DNA of 64,000 bases from Cladophialophora immunda (lineage: Eukaryota; Ascomycota; Eurotiomycetes; Chaetothyriales; Herpotrichiellaceae), in contig NW_015622547.1 in the NCBI RefSeq assembly GCF_000835495.1, forward strand, positions 310,001 through 374,000. Reading direction: 5' to 3'. This document shows, in pieces, positions 1 to 12,762 of this stretch; position 1 is the first letter of the stretch; every line of letters starts with the position of its first letter. A model generated the notes under the pieces. That model saw only the letters and a list, made by a program, of their open reading frames with translations, did not search any database and was not told the DNA's origin. The translations under genes were made by a program, and so were the position numbers.

Positions 1-3000
1 TGTGAGGAAGAGAAACGGCTGAAAGAGGATCGCGAACGCACGAAATACTGGAAGAAATGGGGGCCTTACGTGGCTGAACGGCAGTGGGCAACTGTGCGTG
101 AGGACTACTCGGACAATGGTGACGCCTGGAGTCATTTCTCTCACGACCAAGCCAGATCTAGAGCCTACCGCTGGGGTGAAGACGGCATTGCTGGTGTGTC
201 CGATACTCATGGGCTCCAGAACGTCGCCTTCGCGTTCTGGAATGAAAAGGACGACTTTTTGAAGGAGAGGCTCTTCGGCCTAAGCAACCCCCAGGGCAAT
301 CACGGTGAAAGTCTCAAGGAGGCACACTTCCATTTGGATAATGTTCCTACACATTGTGAGTCGGACTGCCGCAAACTCGAGCAGCAATAAGCTGACTTCT
401 TCTCAGCGTACATGAAATACCTCTACAAGCTCCCTCAAAGGCGGTTTCCGTATGAACAATTGATCCAGGAAAATGCGAAACGTGGTAAGCTTGAGCGGGA
501 GTTCAACATAATCGACTCGGACGCTTTCAAGGACAATCGCTACTTTGACATCTTCATCGAGACCGCAAAAGAGACCGACGACCCTGAAGAGTTGCTGTTT
601 CGAGTGACGGCCTACAACCGTGGCCCGGAACCGGCACCTTTGCATATCATCCCTCACATGTGGTTCAGGAACACTTGGTCTTGGGGTCGCGAGCCTGAAA
701 AGCTCAAACCCAACATTCGCATGGTGGGACCCATGACCGCGCAGTCCAAACACTACAAGCTCGGTCACCGCTTCTTCCAGTTGTCTCCATCACCTGGCTG
801 TGGTCCAACCGCCGATGATGTCCATCCACAACTCATGTTCACGGAAAATGATACCAACCTCCAAAAGCTCTATGGGGTCAAGAACAAGCAACCGTACGTC
901 AAGGACGCTTTCCACCGGTGGATTGTCGATGAAGAGAAAGGAGCCATCAATCCTCGCTGCTCGGGCACTAAATGCGCGGCTTGGTATGACTTTGGTCAAG
1001 GTGACGGGGTCCCTCCTGGGGAGTGTGCTGTTGTCAGATTCCGATTGTCGCGCAAATACGACGGCTACCTTAACGAAGAGCTTCTGGACGACATCATGGA
1101 ACAACGACGGCAAGAAGCCGACGAATTCTACTACAGAATCAGCCCTCTTCCTATGGCTGAAGATTTGAGGAATATCCAGCGCCAGGCCCTTGCCGGCATG
1201 CTCTGGTGCAAACAGCACTACTACTTCATATGGGATCAGTGGGCGAACGGCGACCCTAATATGCCACCTCCTCCGGAGAACCGCAAGAATATCCGCAATC
1301 AGCATTGGAAGCACATGTACCTCGACGACATCCTTTCAATGCCGGATTCCTGGGAGTATCCGTTTTTCGCAGCTTGGGATTCAGCTTTCCACTGTATCCC
1401 ACTTGCAATGGTCGATCCAGAATTCGCAAAGAAGCAGCTCGATTTGTTCACCCGCGAATGGTACATGCACCCGAATGGGCAGCTCCCCGCCTATGAATGG
1501 AACTTTGGCGACGTCAACCCTCCTGTGCACGCATGGTCCGTCTTCCGGACATTCAAGATTGAACGAAAAATGTACGGAAGACAAGATCTAGACTTCCTCG
1601 AACGCGTTTTCCAGAAACTACTCCTTAACTTTACCTGGTGGGTCAATCGCAAGGACTATGAGGGCAAAAACGTGTTCGAAGGCGGGTTTCTGGGCCTTGA
1701 CAACATTGGTCTATTCAACCGTTCCGAGCCTTTACCTACTGGAGGGGTTCTCGAGCAAGCCGACAGCACAGGTTGGATGGCATTCTACTGCCTATGCATG
1801 TTGAACATCGCGCTGGAACTTGCCAAGCATAGACGAACATACGAGGACATTGCCTCCAAGTTCTTCGAGCACTTTCTTCTGATTGCGGACGCCATGACCT
1901 TCCGTGCTGGAGGCAAAGAGAAGAGTTTGTGGAACGAAGAGGACGGATTCTACTACGATGCCATCTCTTGGGGCGGACCATGGACCCAGCAAATGCGCGT
2001 ACGGTCTCTCGTTGGCCTCATCCCACTATATGCGGTTCTGACCTTGGAGCCGGAGCTGATCAACAAGTTTCCCAATTTCAAGCGGCGAATGGATTGGTTC
2101 ATTGAGAACCGCCACGACGTTGCAGAGCGAAATATTGCCTCCATGCGCAAGAGAGGCAAAGACGAGCGTCTCCTTCTGTCTCTAGTCAGCAAGGAGCGAC
2201 TAGAGAAGATCTTGCAGAGGATGCTCGACGAAACAGAATTCCTCTCTGAGCACGGAATCCGCAGCTTGTCCAAGTACCACGAGAAGAATCCCGTCAGCAT
2301 GGATGTCAACGGCCAACAGTTCAAGGTTAGCTACGTGCCAGGTGACTCTGACTCTGGCCTCTTCGGTGGCAACTCGAACTGGCGTGGTCCAATCTGGATT
2401 GCTGTGAATTTCCTGCTAGTCGAGTCACTCCTGAGGTTCTACATGTTCTATGGCACCTCCCTCCAGATCGAGTGTCCCACTGGCTCAGGCGAATATATGC
2501 ATCTCGGCCACGTTGCCGAAGAGATCCAGCACCGACTTCAGCATCTCATGGTGCGAGACAGCGAAGGGCGTCGTGCCATCAACGCAGGTAATGATACCCT
2601 CGATTTCGACCCACATTGGAAAGACTACCTCTGGTTCTTTGAGTTCTTCGATGGTGACACTGGACGTGGTCTCGGTGCGAGCCACCAGTGCGGGTGGACC
2701 GGGCTGATGGCCAAAATGATCCACGATACAGGGATCAACTGTCGTCTACCGCAGACTCCGCGCACACCCTCCACGGCGGCGGCGCACTACTTTGATGACA
2801 CTCTTTCAAGAGGACTCAGCAGGAAAGGCACCTTCGTTGACACCCCCAACCCGATGCGGCGATCGTCGACTTCGCGTTCGATTGGCAACCGGGGCTCATT
2901 TGTCTCCGTCGCCAACGGCGACCACTCCAGTAGAGGCAATGCGACCCCGGCTGTGATCCACGACGTGGATGCTCCCAACTCCTATTTCGAAGGGGCGGAA

Positions 3001-3174
3001 ACCACGGCAACGGATTCAGACGCGTGGGGAGAGGAGGACAAACTCGAGAAAGAACGCAGAAAGAGCATTGCGGACAGTCATTATGACAAATATGTCAGCG
3101 AGCAGTTGACCAAGATCAAGACGGATGAGAGCACTGCGGTGTACGAGGACGAGTTTGAGGCGCAGTTGGACTAG
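1..3174 (+). CDS. Glycoside hydrolase family 63-type glucosidase (5' end outside window)
   Basis: Two exons are visible, 1-355 and 407-3174, joined by a 51-bp intron (GTGAG donor, TCTCAG acceptor). The reading frame is open from base 1, so the start lies upstream. Splicing gives an uninterrupted run across [16 protein letters not shown], as expected for the MGH1-like GH63 family. Family-like stretches include WGEDGIAG near the visible N-terminus and the [11 protein letters not shown] and DYLWFFEFF segments late in the barrel. These enzymes use an (alpha/alpha)6 barrel and inverting hydrolysis of alpha-glucosyl linkages; the substrate here is unknown. There is no sign that it is the ER glucosidase I. 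After the catalytic domain come about 140 residues rich in Ser/Arg and acidic residues ([15 protein letters not shown]), probably a disordered regulatory tail. Family call is firm, exact activity is not. Confidence 0.88.
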
Positions 3175-3797
3175 GCGAGTTTCCGATGAGAGCCATTGAC
3201 GGTGCGCAAGACTACGATAATCATAATAGAGACTCAGACGGCGTGGCATAGCGCTCTAGACTAGATCCGCAGAGTTTGAGCTTTTGTCGATGGAGTATAC
3301 ATACACAGCGAGCATGGATAGAATATCACTTGAGCAGGTAATTACGGATTAATACGAGAAGACTCAGCCCTTCTTTCTTCCCAAGCTCGTACCGTTTTTA
3401 TAGGTACCGAGACATGCAAACACGCTCAGCCTTGTCCGGTGTCAGGGCTGGTATCTTCCTTCCTAGATGTCTTGCCCGCAATGACAAGGTCCATGCGCCA
3501 TTAATTGTTTAGATAGAAGCTGGTGGGAACAGCCTTGTGAGGGTCTGAGAGACACCGGCCTCATCTCATCCAATGTCCGCACTCTCCGTAATGCGTGATG
3601 ATGCGTTTTGAGTCCGCGCAGAGGCCTCGTTATCTTCTCCCCCTGGCACAGCCGAGGGGACAACACCGTGCACCGTCGCCGCCTGCTGCAGCCCTTCTTG
3701 GGACCTTCCTCCCGGCGACCAGCTCGCATCAGCAGCAGCGTGGCCCAGCGACTGGCCTCCACCGCCACGAGACGCCCGGGGTGTGTACTTGTCGCGG
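3175..3797. other. Intergenic, convergent 3' ends
   Basis: Downstream region between the GH63 gene and the oppositely oriented membrane-protein gene. Only short chance reading frames are present; I see no further feature. Confidence 0.6.
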
Positions 3798-5933
3798 TCA
3801 ACCAGGGGCGCTCTGCACCGAGATCTTCTCAAAGACGCGATTTCCGGGCCCGGAGGCCACGAGCATGACTCGACTGTCTTCGTCGCGCGGCCCGCCGTCG
3901 TTGTAGTACTCGGCAAAGACGGTCTCGATCCCGCCGCGGCCGCCGCGTTTGGAGCAAGACGCACAGCTTGTGCTGCCGCTGCTGCGACGACCCGGATCCG
4001 GCTCCAGCAGGGCAGCCACCAGCCCGGCGACGCTGAGCCGGGCCTGCATCTCGCGCGTCTTCCGGGGCTGACTTGCCAATGCGACGCCGGCGAGCACCAT
4101 GCCCATCAGCGCGTACAGCAGATTCACGGTGATCAGGGCGAAGAAGGGGGCTTTCGGGAGACGGGCGACGAGGCGGCTCTGTCGCGTCTGCTCCGCCGCG
4201 TTCAGCCTCCCCGCCGTGATGCCCGCGATCATGCTCAGCGCGGACCTGCTGAACTGCTGCGCGAAGTAGTCCGCGAACGCCTGGGACGTGTTGGACTGTT
4301 GGGCGCCGCTGAAGAAGGCGGCCTCGAGCGAGTTCTGGGCCAGGGCGCGGGCCTCGAGGAGCGCCCAGCCCATGTTGTTGGACAGGGTGTCATTCGCCAC
4401 GGTGTAGTTGCCGCCCACGACGTTGCCGTCGATGGATGCATACTCTAGCTCGTAGATCGTCGCGGTACACTGAAAGATGAAGGCGTAGTTGTACTGGTCG
4501 TCGTCCTCGACGGCCTCAGGATCCCGAGCCAGTGCGTCTGAAGTGGCCACCCGAGCACCAGCCGCGAAGAAGAACGGATTCGGGGTCGCCACCTGCTGAT
4601 CCGCCGTCCCGATCGGGTCCGCATATCCTTGCTGACGGAACATCTGGAGGAAGAAGCCGATGTTGCTGGTGGTCGCGTACGAGCTGCCGTTCAACGTGAA
4701 CGCGAAGCCGGTGTTGTTGTTGAGGTCCCCGTATAGACTGGCGCTGCAATTGTAGGTCATCCCCAGCGTCCACTGGACTTCTCCGAGGGGACAGCCGCTT
4801 TCATGACTGCACCATTGGATCTGTTGAAGGTGGCAAGCTGTGCTGGCGGGAGAACATGTGGTGCTCATGGCGTACGTCTTGGTCCGAAAATCGAGATTGG
4901 CATCGCGTTGTGCCGAAGTGAGGAAGGCGAAATACTTGTCGTCGATCGTACTGCTCAACACGGCGTTGATCGTGGAGAGGTTCATCGAGGTCCGTGTCGC
5001 CTCTGAAGCACTGTCAAAGTGAATGGACCCGGGCAGCTGCAAGCCGCCTATGCACTGGTTGATATCCCCGGCTGTCCAGGTTTGGTTATAACAGAGCGGG
5101 ACGAGGCCACGACCGTAGCTTGCGACGGGCGTGGAAGCGGGTGGTGAGAGCGTGTCCAAGCTCACTGTAGAAGTGGTGATATGGAGCCATGAATCGACGG
5201 CGAGGATGGCGATGCTATCGGCCCTGGTTAGCGCATGTGTCTTTACTCGACGGACACACTGTTATGGTCTCTACCTCAAACCAGTTGCCGTCAACAGAGT
5301 CACGACCGTCGCCCATAAAAGCCTGGTCTGCCTGTTTCGCCCTTTCCAGAAACAGTATTGTAGCCATGACCAGAGCGGCCCAACCCCCCCTCCAAGTAGA
5401 CCGATGATCAACTTGAATTGATACACCGTGGGGAGGGCGTCGACCCCTTCCGAGTTCGATCTCCTGATATAGTCCTTCGCAAGGGGATAGGAGATCAGAA
5501 CCATGAAAAACGCAGCCGTGAGCGACGTGGCAGTGCTTGTCCAAGACGAAACCGTGATTAGTCGCGTCGCATTAAAGTCGACGTAGTATGCCGAGTTGTC
5601 TCGCACGGACGAAATTCCTACCAAGTTCTCAGAAGCCTCGGGAGTCCTGGAAACCTCATAAACGTAGACGAGGCCGACGAAGATGGCTGTCAACACAAGC
5701 ATAGGGAGGCTGAGGCACGTAAGAGCCCAAACTATGTCGGCAATTGCTCCTTCGAGTCTTTGAGAAGGTCCGTCGAGTGGTTGTGCTTCCGTGGTCTGGG
5801 TCTGTGGAATTTGACTCTCTCGCGATTCTCCAGCGCCTTCCTTGGACCGATTCTCCCGTTCTTGAATTTCCGTCGTCAAGGTGTCGCCGTCGTCGCTTTG
5901 CCGTAGCAGCGGCGCAGAGGCTTGAGAAGCCAT
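3798..5933 (-). CDS. Multi-spanning membrane protein with a large glycosylated loop, unknown function
   Basis: Two exons, 5933-5275 and 5223-3798, with a 51-bp intron (GTAGAG donor, CGCTAAC branch site, CAG acceptor), give 694 residues. The ATG at 5933 (MASQASAPLL) is the first in-frame ATG. A Ser/acidic cytosolic-looking N-terminus of about 80 residues precedes three hydrophobic segments (near MLVLTAIFVGLVYVYEV, SLTAAFFMVLISYPLA and WATVVTLLTATGL). A loop of roughly 350 residues follows, with many N-glycosylation sequons (NQT, NLS, NCS, NGS, NYT, NDT, NTS) and scattered cysteines, then a final hydrophobic segment (FALITVNLLYALMGMVLAGV) and a cytosolic tail. The topology suggests a plasma-membrane or secretory-pathway protein with a large lumenal or extracellular domain. 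Similar architectures are common among uncharacterised Pezizomycotina proteins. I assign no function. Confidence 0.75.
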
Positions 5934-7324
5934 AGTGGAGCGATGTTCTTCCCACAATGAGGCTGCCGTTCTCTCGCCCCAAGCTCAGGCCTTGCTCATC
6001 ATAGAATGAAAAGCAGACTCGACCGCTGGCTTGCTCTAGAGCATCAAGAGATGAATAGATCGAGGTTCTTATGTAGAGCAGGGACGCCAGATGTAGGGGC
6101 CTGCCTGGATGGTGGCCATTCGATCGTTAGGCTGAATCTGCAACTGGGCGCATGCCATGGCGAGCCGCTGGGCGAAGGCCGTGTCGACAAATCCATGAAG
6201 AGTTCGGCCTCGTTAGGGCCTGGAATTGTTTCACGTACCTCCAGCTCTGCTTGGTCTCTGTCTCCAGGCACGGACGATCTGTTACACCCACACGGGGGAG
6301 TGTACCTAATCAAACGGCTAGGGTGGGACGCAGCTGTATCACACCAACCCCTGGCTAATTGGCGATCAGGCAGCCCGATCTCGAGGGGGCCAAATCTGCT
6401 TGGCCGCCGACTAAGGCGTCCCTGGTGCGGTGCAACCTTTCGTCGAGCTCGTCGGAGGCGATATGGAATTGGACTCGGGATGCACCCGCTTATATAGGAC
6501 CTGTGGAAGCATAACTGTGCTCCGCGTCCTCTGGAGGGGTGTCTCTCCTGTCTGTCTAGCGCACTCTTGAGGCTCGGAACCGGGAGACGTTATGGCAGCC
6601 TTCAGAACCGGTGTCTCAAGTATGCGGATAGAGGCTGAGCTCCAGAGCTGGGAGCTCGTTGTTACCAATAGGGCTTATCAAGGGTATTCATAGTCAGCCG
6701 TCTCCCATTTTTCTGGGCCTGCTTCGCGAAGATTTGGAATTGTAGGTTGCTGTGAGCATGTCCAGTCTAGTGGTGCACCTTGCTTGCCACTGACAGACAC
6801 GGCATCCTTTGCGCTGAAGGGCTGAGATCGGTTCCTGGGCTAATTGAGGGTTGTGATCAGGTCTGGTTGTAGTCGTCCCAGCACCTCATTTTCCAATGGA
6901 GGAAATGCTCATACGCCCGCTGAAGACCCGTGTTGGATGCTCCCTGCAGAGCCAGTTCCAGTGACGCTGTACAGTGTTCTCTCCCCTGTTTGTCTGTGCT
7001 GGCTCGATAATGCCACCGGCCTTGAGACTCAAAGGAGATGCAGGATGCCTGGAGGAATCGACGAGTTCAAGCACCGAGGCCAAGTCGTTGGTGTCGCACG
7101 AATAAAGAGAGGCCTTGGCAAATCCTTGAATAGATCAGAAGCTGAAAGCTGGTCGATGTGGTCAGGACGAAAGAACTGGATTGGTTATATACATGACCAC
7201 CCTACAGCCTGTCTAGTGTCTCTGGTTCTCACCTTCAAAAAGGTGCTACCGTGCTCACCCCAAAGCGTGACCTCCTCACCAGTCAAGTCCATGCTTCCGG
7301 AAGTCTCAATGATGCAGGATAATT
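5934..7324. other. 1.4-kb intergenic region
   Basis: Lies upstream of the membrane-protein gene and downstream of ATP5. Only short reading frames on both strands with no convincing protein character. Stretches at about 6530-6620 and 6970-7050 look loosely alike, possibly an old diverged duplication, but the match is weak by eye. Confidence 0.4.
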
Positions 7325-8254
7325 TTACACAGTCTCGGTGAGCATCTTGTTCAACTTGGCAATCTTGCTTGAAACGCTGAGGTCAATCGTTCGCTCGCCA
7401 ATCTCCACCACCAGCCCGCCGAGAATATCCGGGTTGACTTTCGTGACGACCTTTAGCTTCTTGCCTTGGCTATATTCGGATTTGGCAATGGCAGCTTCGA
7501 GGCGGCGAAGGAGTTTATCGTCAAGTTTCTGTTGTTCAGCAAAGTTAGTTTCTATGAGTGCAACGGTGCTTCCAGGTTCAGGTCTGGGCCCAGACTGCGG
7601 GATCATGTGCAAGATGCGTTACGTGCACATACCGAGGCGCTTGTCACAACCAATTCTACCTCTCCTCTTGCGGCGCTCATCAGGGTGCCGAACTTTTCGC
7701 ACACTCCCTCGAGCAGACCCAACCGGTTGTTCTCCGCCAGCGTTTGCAGAAAATTCTTGACGGTGTTGGATTTATCCGATGCTCCGGTGTGCTTTTCCAG
7801 TTCCGCAATGATCTGTGACTTATCGGTTTCGGAGAGGGTGGGAGCGGCGAGAATTTGGGGGAGTTTGGCATCTGTCTTGAAGATCTGTTCTAGACTGCTG
7901 AGAGCTTTGGCCGTCGGCTCCAAGGAGCCTTGTTTGGCAGCCGCCGTATACTATTGAGCATGCAAGTGTCAGCTTGAGATTCCCTCGACGAGACGTCCAT
8001 GCAATCCCTGATCATCTGCCATTCATTGAAGTCGTGATTCTCCACAACTGCGCCCAGGTTCAAACTCCCATTCTTGCGGAAAAACAACTGACTGATCATA
8101 CCAGAGCATTTGCGTAAGTCCCGTCGAGTCCAAACAAAGGTACTGGAGGCTTCGTGTCTACGGCGGCGGGAGCAGCGTATGTTCGGACAGCTGTTCTAGG
8201 GACTGTGCGACGGGCAGCGGCGAAAGCTGGCCGCATCAGCTTGGAGGACATCAT
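7325..8254 (-). CDS. ATP5: ATP synthase subunit 5 (OSCP), mitochondrial
   Basis: Three exons, 8254-8102, 7950-7633 and 7528-7325, separated by introns of 151 and 104 bp with GTATG donors and AG acceptors; all three exons are whole codons, giving 224 residues. The protein links the F1 head to the peripheral stalk of mitochondrial ATP synthase. The N-terminus has the Arg/Ala-rich look of a mitochondrial presequence (MRPAFAAARRTVPRTAVRTYA), followed by the family's ALYTAA-type helix start. The C-terminal LGGLVVEIGERTIDLSVSSKI is the diagnostic delta/OSCP signature. Two adjacent ATGs (8254 and 8251) could start translation; the first is used here. Length is normal for fungal OSCP. Confidence 0.96.
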
Positions 8255-8744
8255 CTTGCCGGCGGGAGGGACGATGCGAAAGTTGGATCGGCAGAGGAAA
8301 AGACTGAAGTCTGAGAGCGGAGAGTCAAGACGAGCTCGGGACTTGCTGGAGCTTTGGATTGAACGACGAGGTTTGAAAAGCAAGCTCGTCAATCGCAGGG
8401 CAGAACTAGTCCCAAAGAGGAAAAGGGAGACTGGGCAATAGACAGCTTTCGTGTTAGGATCTTACCGCTTCCTCAACTACATGTTCTCTTTTCCTTCAAT
8501 GTCTTCTGTTCCTAGGGATGGCTTGTCATAATGTGACCACGCACGGTCATGAGGAATTGTCATTCAAGCAATCTATGTCCCACAGGTGATGACCGGAGCC
8601 TTGACCCTGAACGACCTGAACGCTGCTACGCCGACGCTCTGAAACCAACAACCACCGCTTCCTGAAGAGTCAATCTCAATTTTGAATCTGCCCAGCTCTC
8701 CTTTTTCGAGATTACCGCAGACAGATCACTGGAAACTTCCAGCA
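8255..8744. other. Intergenic, upstream of ATP5
   Basis: Should contain the ATP5 promoter and the 3' end of the UPF0643 transcript. No further gene or distinctive motif recognised. Confidence 0.5.
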
Positions 8745-9502
8745 TCAAGCATACGGTGAAAATCCCCAGCTTGCCACGTCGTCTTCGATCGTGAAGCGCA
8801 GCCCTTTCACATCAATCTCCTCATACATGCTGGAAATAGCCGCCCGTGCTTGTTTGTGCCATGGCCCTCGGCCACCGTTGACTGCGTCTTCCTTATTCCG
8901 CCAGAAGCCTAGGGGATGATTAACCTTTCTGTCTTGAAAGCTCGTCGGGCTTACTCACAGGTTGCCAGGTTTCTCCTATCCGTGTCAGGCACCCCGTACC
9001 AGTATTTCAGAAGCCCTCCACTCTGGGTAGCTTCAACGTGGGATTGTTTGTCCAATTTGAACAAGAGATCAACGGCAATGTTCTTCTTGAGTTTCGATCT
9101 GAACTCGACGACGTAGAACTCTTGCCGTGTCCATCTATATCCCTCTTTGGCTGCTAATGACTTCAATGTTGCCATGAGACTGCTCCAGTCGAATGCGTCT
9201 TCGTATGGGACTATGGCATACTTTCCTGAAGCCGGTTCTAGCTGTGTCGATGCAAGAGCGAGAAGACGATGTGGAGTGTCGACACTGTTCAGATCCAAGA
9301 GATGCTCTGGCTCAAGATATGGTGAAACTGTTAGCCACCGAGCGGATTCCGGGTCGATTTCGACGTCTGTTTGACTCGAATGATGCTCGACAGCAATTTC
9401 AGCAGGGACCCCGTGAATCTTGCCCGGGGCACGGGAACCATGCACGCTCATATTGCTGTTCCCATTCGTCTGCGGCTGTTGTCCAGGCCGGGTGGCTGCC
9501 AT
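8745..9502 (-). CDS. UPF0643 family protein
   Basis: Two exons, 9502-8959 and 8908-8745, with a 50-bp intron (GTGAGTAAG donor, CCCTAG acceptor), encode 235 residues. The start is the ATG at 9502 (MAATRPGQ). The second half carries the features I associate with fungal UPF0643 proteins: a conserved core around EEGYRWTRQEFYVVEFRS-type sequence, then SGGLLKYWYGVPD with RRNLATC, and a last exon with FWRN and WHKQARAA. The family is widespread in Pezizomycotina and fission yeast and has no established function. The two exons join exactly through the conserved LATC/FWRN stretch, which supports the splice sites. The N-terminal 40 residues are low complexity. Transcribed away from SAH1. Confidence 0.85.
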
Positions 9503-10662
9503 TTGGAACTGACTCAGAACTTTCTTCACTGAACTGCGGATGCTTTTGAACGAAAGAACAACGATATCGTGGTAGACGTAGCAGGATAGGATGAGCCAAC
9601 GTAGGGAGGTTGAAAAAATAACTGCAGGTTGGAACCTGTCCTGGGGGTGGTATTGTGTGAAATGCGGAACTGATCACGCAATTGAGGCTTATGGCAAAGG
9701 AAGGAACCACCGCCGTGAACTGAGTGTAGATTCCAAGGATCCAGAGCAGGAAGAACACAAACATCAGATTCTGAACTGAGGAGTATATGGCGGTCAGAAG
9801 AATCAGGCGGAGGCCCATTCACTTACTAGAGCCCGTCTGCAGTGGGATGCATGTTGCCGCGCAAGACTCCAGCAGCAGTCCTGGCTGACTTCCACGTGTT
9901 CAGCACAGCGCATTGCCGTTCCCTGCCGCAAGACTCGTGCCCCTTGGGCAGCTTCTTCTCGCCCACAGCTCAGGCGAAACAAGCCCTGACAAACGGCACG
10001 CCTGGAAGAGCGGAACATGGTGCCAGCTGCAGACACGACCAGAGCGCCAGAGGACAATGCCATTTCGTTTCCTAATCGAGGCAAAAAATCACGGGGGCCT
10101 CGAGTTATCAGCAAACTCACCGATAGCGGCAAGAGGACCAGATAGCCCACCATTAGGCACATGATGGTCGCCCGTAAGACAGATAAAGAGGAGAGTGATA
10201 GCGTCCATCGACATCAGGAGGGAGTCAATCCATTATATATGGCGAGGGATCTCATGCAGATGGACTGATGCCGTGATCGTGCCCATCTTTGGCTGGCTGT
10301 TGGCTGCTGCTGGCTGGCACCACCAATGGTCGCTAAGCATCCCACCCAGACGGGGAGCAGAAATCCTATCTCTGAGCAAGCTGCGGCAGTTGAAATCTTG
10401 CCGGACTGTCCTCTACCCCACGATGCAGAGGTTGACGGGTGATTGGTGGGTGTTGGTGGGAGGTGGGATGGAAGTGCGCTGTGTCGGAGGCGCCTTTTCC
10501 GCAGTTTAGATTTTTGCAGGGCGAGGGGGAAAAAATGTCACCGACAATTCACCCTCACCCTGTCCCTTACCCACTTCATCTTTCTCTGGCCACCACCACC
10601 ACCCAGTAACCTCATTGACTCTCGCTCTCCTTATCCCTCCGACTCCCATCGACACCGACATC
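9503..10662. other. Divergent intergenic region UPF0643/SAH1
   Basis: Apart from the possible membrane-protein traces, the last 130 bases before SAH1 are pyrimidine- and CCACC-rich (about 10540-10660), the usual look of a strong fungal promoter and leader. Confidence 0.5.
9530..10210 (-). other. Possible remnant of a membrane-protein gene
   Basis: Upstream of the UPF0643 gene the minus strand shows pieces that look coding but do not join in one frame. A hydrophobic stretch near 10165-10130 (TIMCLMVGYLVLLPLS) is followed by a GTGAGT donor at about 10121. A Cys-containing stretch lies around 9840-9950. A strong hydrophobic stretch lies at about 9660-9790 (MFVFFLLWILGIYTQF). A 51-bp intron-like segment at 9774-9824 has a GTAAGT donor, CTGAC branch site and CTCAG acceptor. 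No combination I tried removes all stops. It could be a decayed small multi-span protein, a gene whose exons I mis-join, or chance. Confidence 0.25.
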
Positions 10663-12015
10663 ATGAGTGGTGCTCCAGCCCAGAAGTTCAAGGTCGCCGA
10701 CATCTCGTTGGCGGCCTTTGGTCGACGTGAGATCGACCTCGCAGAAATTGAGATGCCAGGTCTGATGGCAATCAGAAAGAAATATGCTGCAGACCAACCT
10801 CTTGCCGGGGCCCGAATTGCAGGCTGCCTCCACATGACCATCCAGACCGCCGTCCTCATCGAAACCCTCAAAGCTCTCGGTGCTGAGGTCACTTGGTCCT
10901 CCTGCAACATCTTCTCTACTCAAGATCACGCCGCGGCAGCTATTGCAGCTGGAGGCACTCCTGTCTTCGCATGGAAGGGCGAGACTGAAGAAGAATACGA
11001 ATGGTGTCTGGAACAACAGCTAAAGGCCTTCCCTTCAGGGAAAACGCTGAATCTCATTCTCGACGATGGTGGTGATTTGACCGCCCTGGTCCACAACAAA
11101 TACCCCGAGATGCTGAAAGACTGCTATGGCGTGTCAGAAGAGACGACAACTGGAGTCCATCACCTCTACCGCATGCTGAAGGGCAAGAAACTCCTGGTCC
11201 CCGCCATCAACGTCAACGACAGCGTCACAAAATCCAAGTTCGACAACCTTTATGGGTGCAGGGAATCCCTCGTTGACGGCATCAAGCGTGCCACCGATGT
11301 CATGATTGCCGGCAAGATTGCCGTCGTGGCCGGCTTCGGTGATGTTGGGAAAGGCTGCGCTCAGGCTCTGCACAGCATGGGTGCCCGTGTCCTCGTCACC
11401 GAGGTGGATCCTATCAACGCCCTCCAGGCCGCCGTCTCCGGTTATCAGGTTGTCACCATGGACGATGCCGCTTCGCAGGGCCAGATCTTCGTCACCACCA
11501 CCGGCTGCCGTGATATCATTGTTGGAAAGCACTTTGAGGCGATGCGCAACGACGCCATCGTCTGCAACATTGGACACTTTGATATTGAAATCGATGTTGC
11601 GTGGCTCAAGAAGAATGCCAAGTCCGTCCAAAACATCAAGCCTCAGGTTGATCGCTACACGATGGCCAGTGGACGCCACATCATCCTGCTCGCAGAGGGT
11701 CGTCTCGTGAACCTGGGCTGTGCCACCGGCCACTCTTCCTTTGTCATGTCCTGCTCCTTCTCCAACCAAGTTCTGGCTCAGATCATGCTGTACAAGGCCG
11801 AAGACGAAGCGTTTGGCAAGAAATACGTCGAGTTTGGAAAGAGCGGCAAGAAGGAGATTGGCGTCTACGTTCTTCCCAAGATCTTGGACGAACAGGTCGC
11901 ACTGCTCCACTTGGAGCATGTCAACGCCAAGTTGACCAAGTTGACCCCTGTCCAGGCAGAGTACTTGGGATTGACTGTCGAAGGTCCTTTCAAGTCTGAT
12001 ATCTACCGCTACTAG
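10663..12015 (+). CDS. SAH1: S-adenosylhomocysteinase
   Basis: A single-exon gene for a 450-residue protein. It hydrolyses S-adenosylhomocysteine to adenosine and homocysteine, removing the product inhibitor of methyltransferases; it is cytosolic and NAD-dependent. Seen directly: the N-terminal [12 protein letters not shown] segment, [16 protein letters not shown], the NAD-binding loop GFGDVGKG at about residues 222-229, the HFDIEIDV and [17 protein letters not shown] signatures, and the strictly conserved C-terminal KSDIYRY. The ATG at 10663 ([14 protein letters not shown]) matches the usual fungal start; upstream in-frame sequence is leader. Length equals the family norm. Lack of introns is common for this gene in fungi. 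Confidence 0.98.
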   Translation: MSGAPAQKFKVADISLAAFGRREIDLAEIEMPGLMAIRKKYAADQPLAGARIAGCLHMTIQTAVLIETLKALGAEVTWSSCNIFSTQDHAAAAIAAGGTPVFAWKGETEEEYEWCLEQQLKAFPSGKTLNLILDDGGDLTALVHNKYPEMLKDCYGVSEETTTGVHHLYRMLKGKKLLVPAINVNDSVTKSKFDNLYGCRESLVDGIKRATDVMIAGKIAVVAGFGDVGKGCAQALHSMGARVLVTEVDPINALQAAVSGYQVVTMDDAASQGQIFVTTTGCRDIIVGKHFEAMRNDAIVCNIGHFDIEIDVAWLKKNAKSVQNIKPQVDRYTMASGRHIILLAEGRLVNLGCATGHSSFVMSCSFSNQVLAQIMLYKAEDEAFGKKYVEFGKSGKKEIGVYVLPKILDEQVALLHLEHVNAKLTKLTPVQAEYLGLTVEGPFKSDIYRY

Positions 12016-12762
12016 ACGGTTTGATGTTTGTCGAGGGCTGCCTCATTGTCTTGTGAATGATTGCATCTTTATTGGCGTCCGGGGTCATATTTCGGGAGAG
12101 AAGGTGTTCTAATGCTCAACGCATAGAAAGTGGAGAGTCCAGCGGCATGGTCCTATTGACCTCCTTGTCCAAATGGAATTATGCACGAAACTCAACGACC
12201 TTGGGACGAGAATTGATGAGGCAGGAAAAGTTTGGGACGAAGTCAAGACCCTTGAAATAATGGGGTGCTTTGAGTCCTTTGTTTCGAGAGTGCTGGTGCG
12301 AGAAGATCTCCGATCAGAGATCACATGGAGAGACACGTCCTTCAACGGACAATCGCAGAAGCTTCATCAGCTTCTTCAACAGATAGATACCCCGAATAGA
12401 TGTTCCAAAAGAATATGAGATGGTGGAAATACTGTAGTGTCAAAGGGTGTTCACTGTGAGTCGGTTCGTCGTAGGTTTCTTGTTCCAGGGAAAGTCTTGC
12501 ACCTCTCATCCGCTGTTACTCTTTCACTTGCTCATGGTGCACTACGAACCCTCATTCGAGGATGATGCGCGTGAACTTTACCAGGCGTGGCGGTGTTTTT
12601 GCACCTCGTTCCTAGCAGCGTTGAGCCTTGCGCATTCAGTAATGGCGCGCTCAGATATAAACTTCTCCTGCTATCGTCTGGAAGTGCTGGCTCACACTCA
12701 TATGAGTACTACACCTGCTAGCTCCCACGGCATGTACAGCTTTCATTTCCCAAGCCATCCAA
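12016..12762. other. Intergenic, SAH1 3' region
   Basis: Holds the SAH1 3' untranslated region; only chance reading frames are seen. Confidence 0.5.

Noticed and set aside
6440..7080. Possible diverged duplication between about 6530-6620 and 6970-7050
   Set aside because: The match is short and imperfect by eye; without an alignment it cannot be told from chance.
11134..11919. Minus-strand open frame of 261 residues inside SAH1
   Set aside because: Shadow of a highly conserved plus-strand gene.
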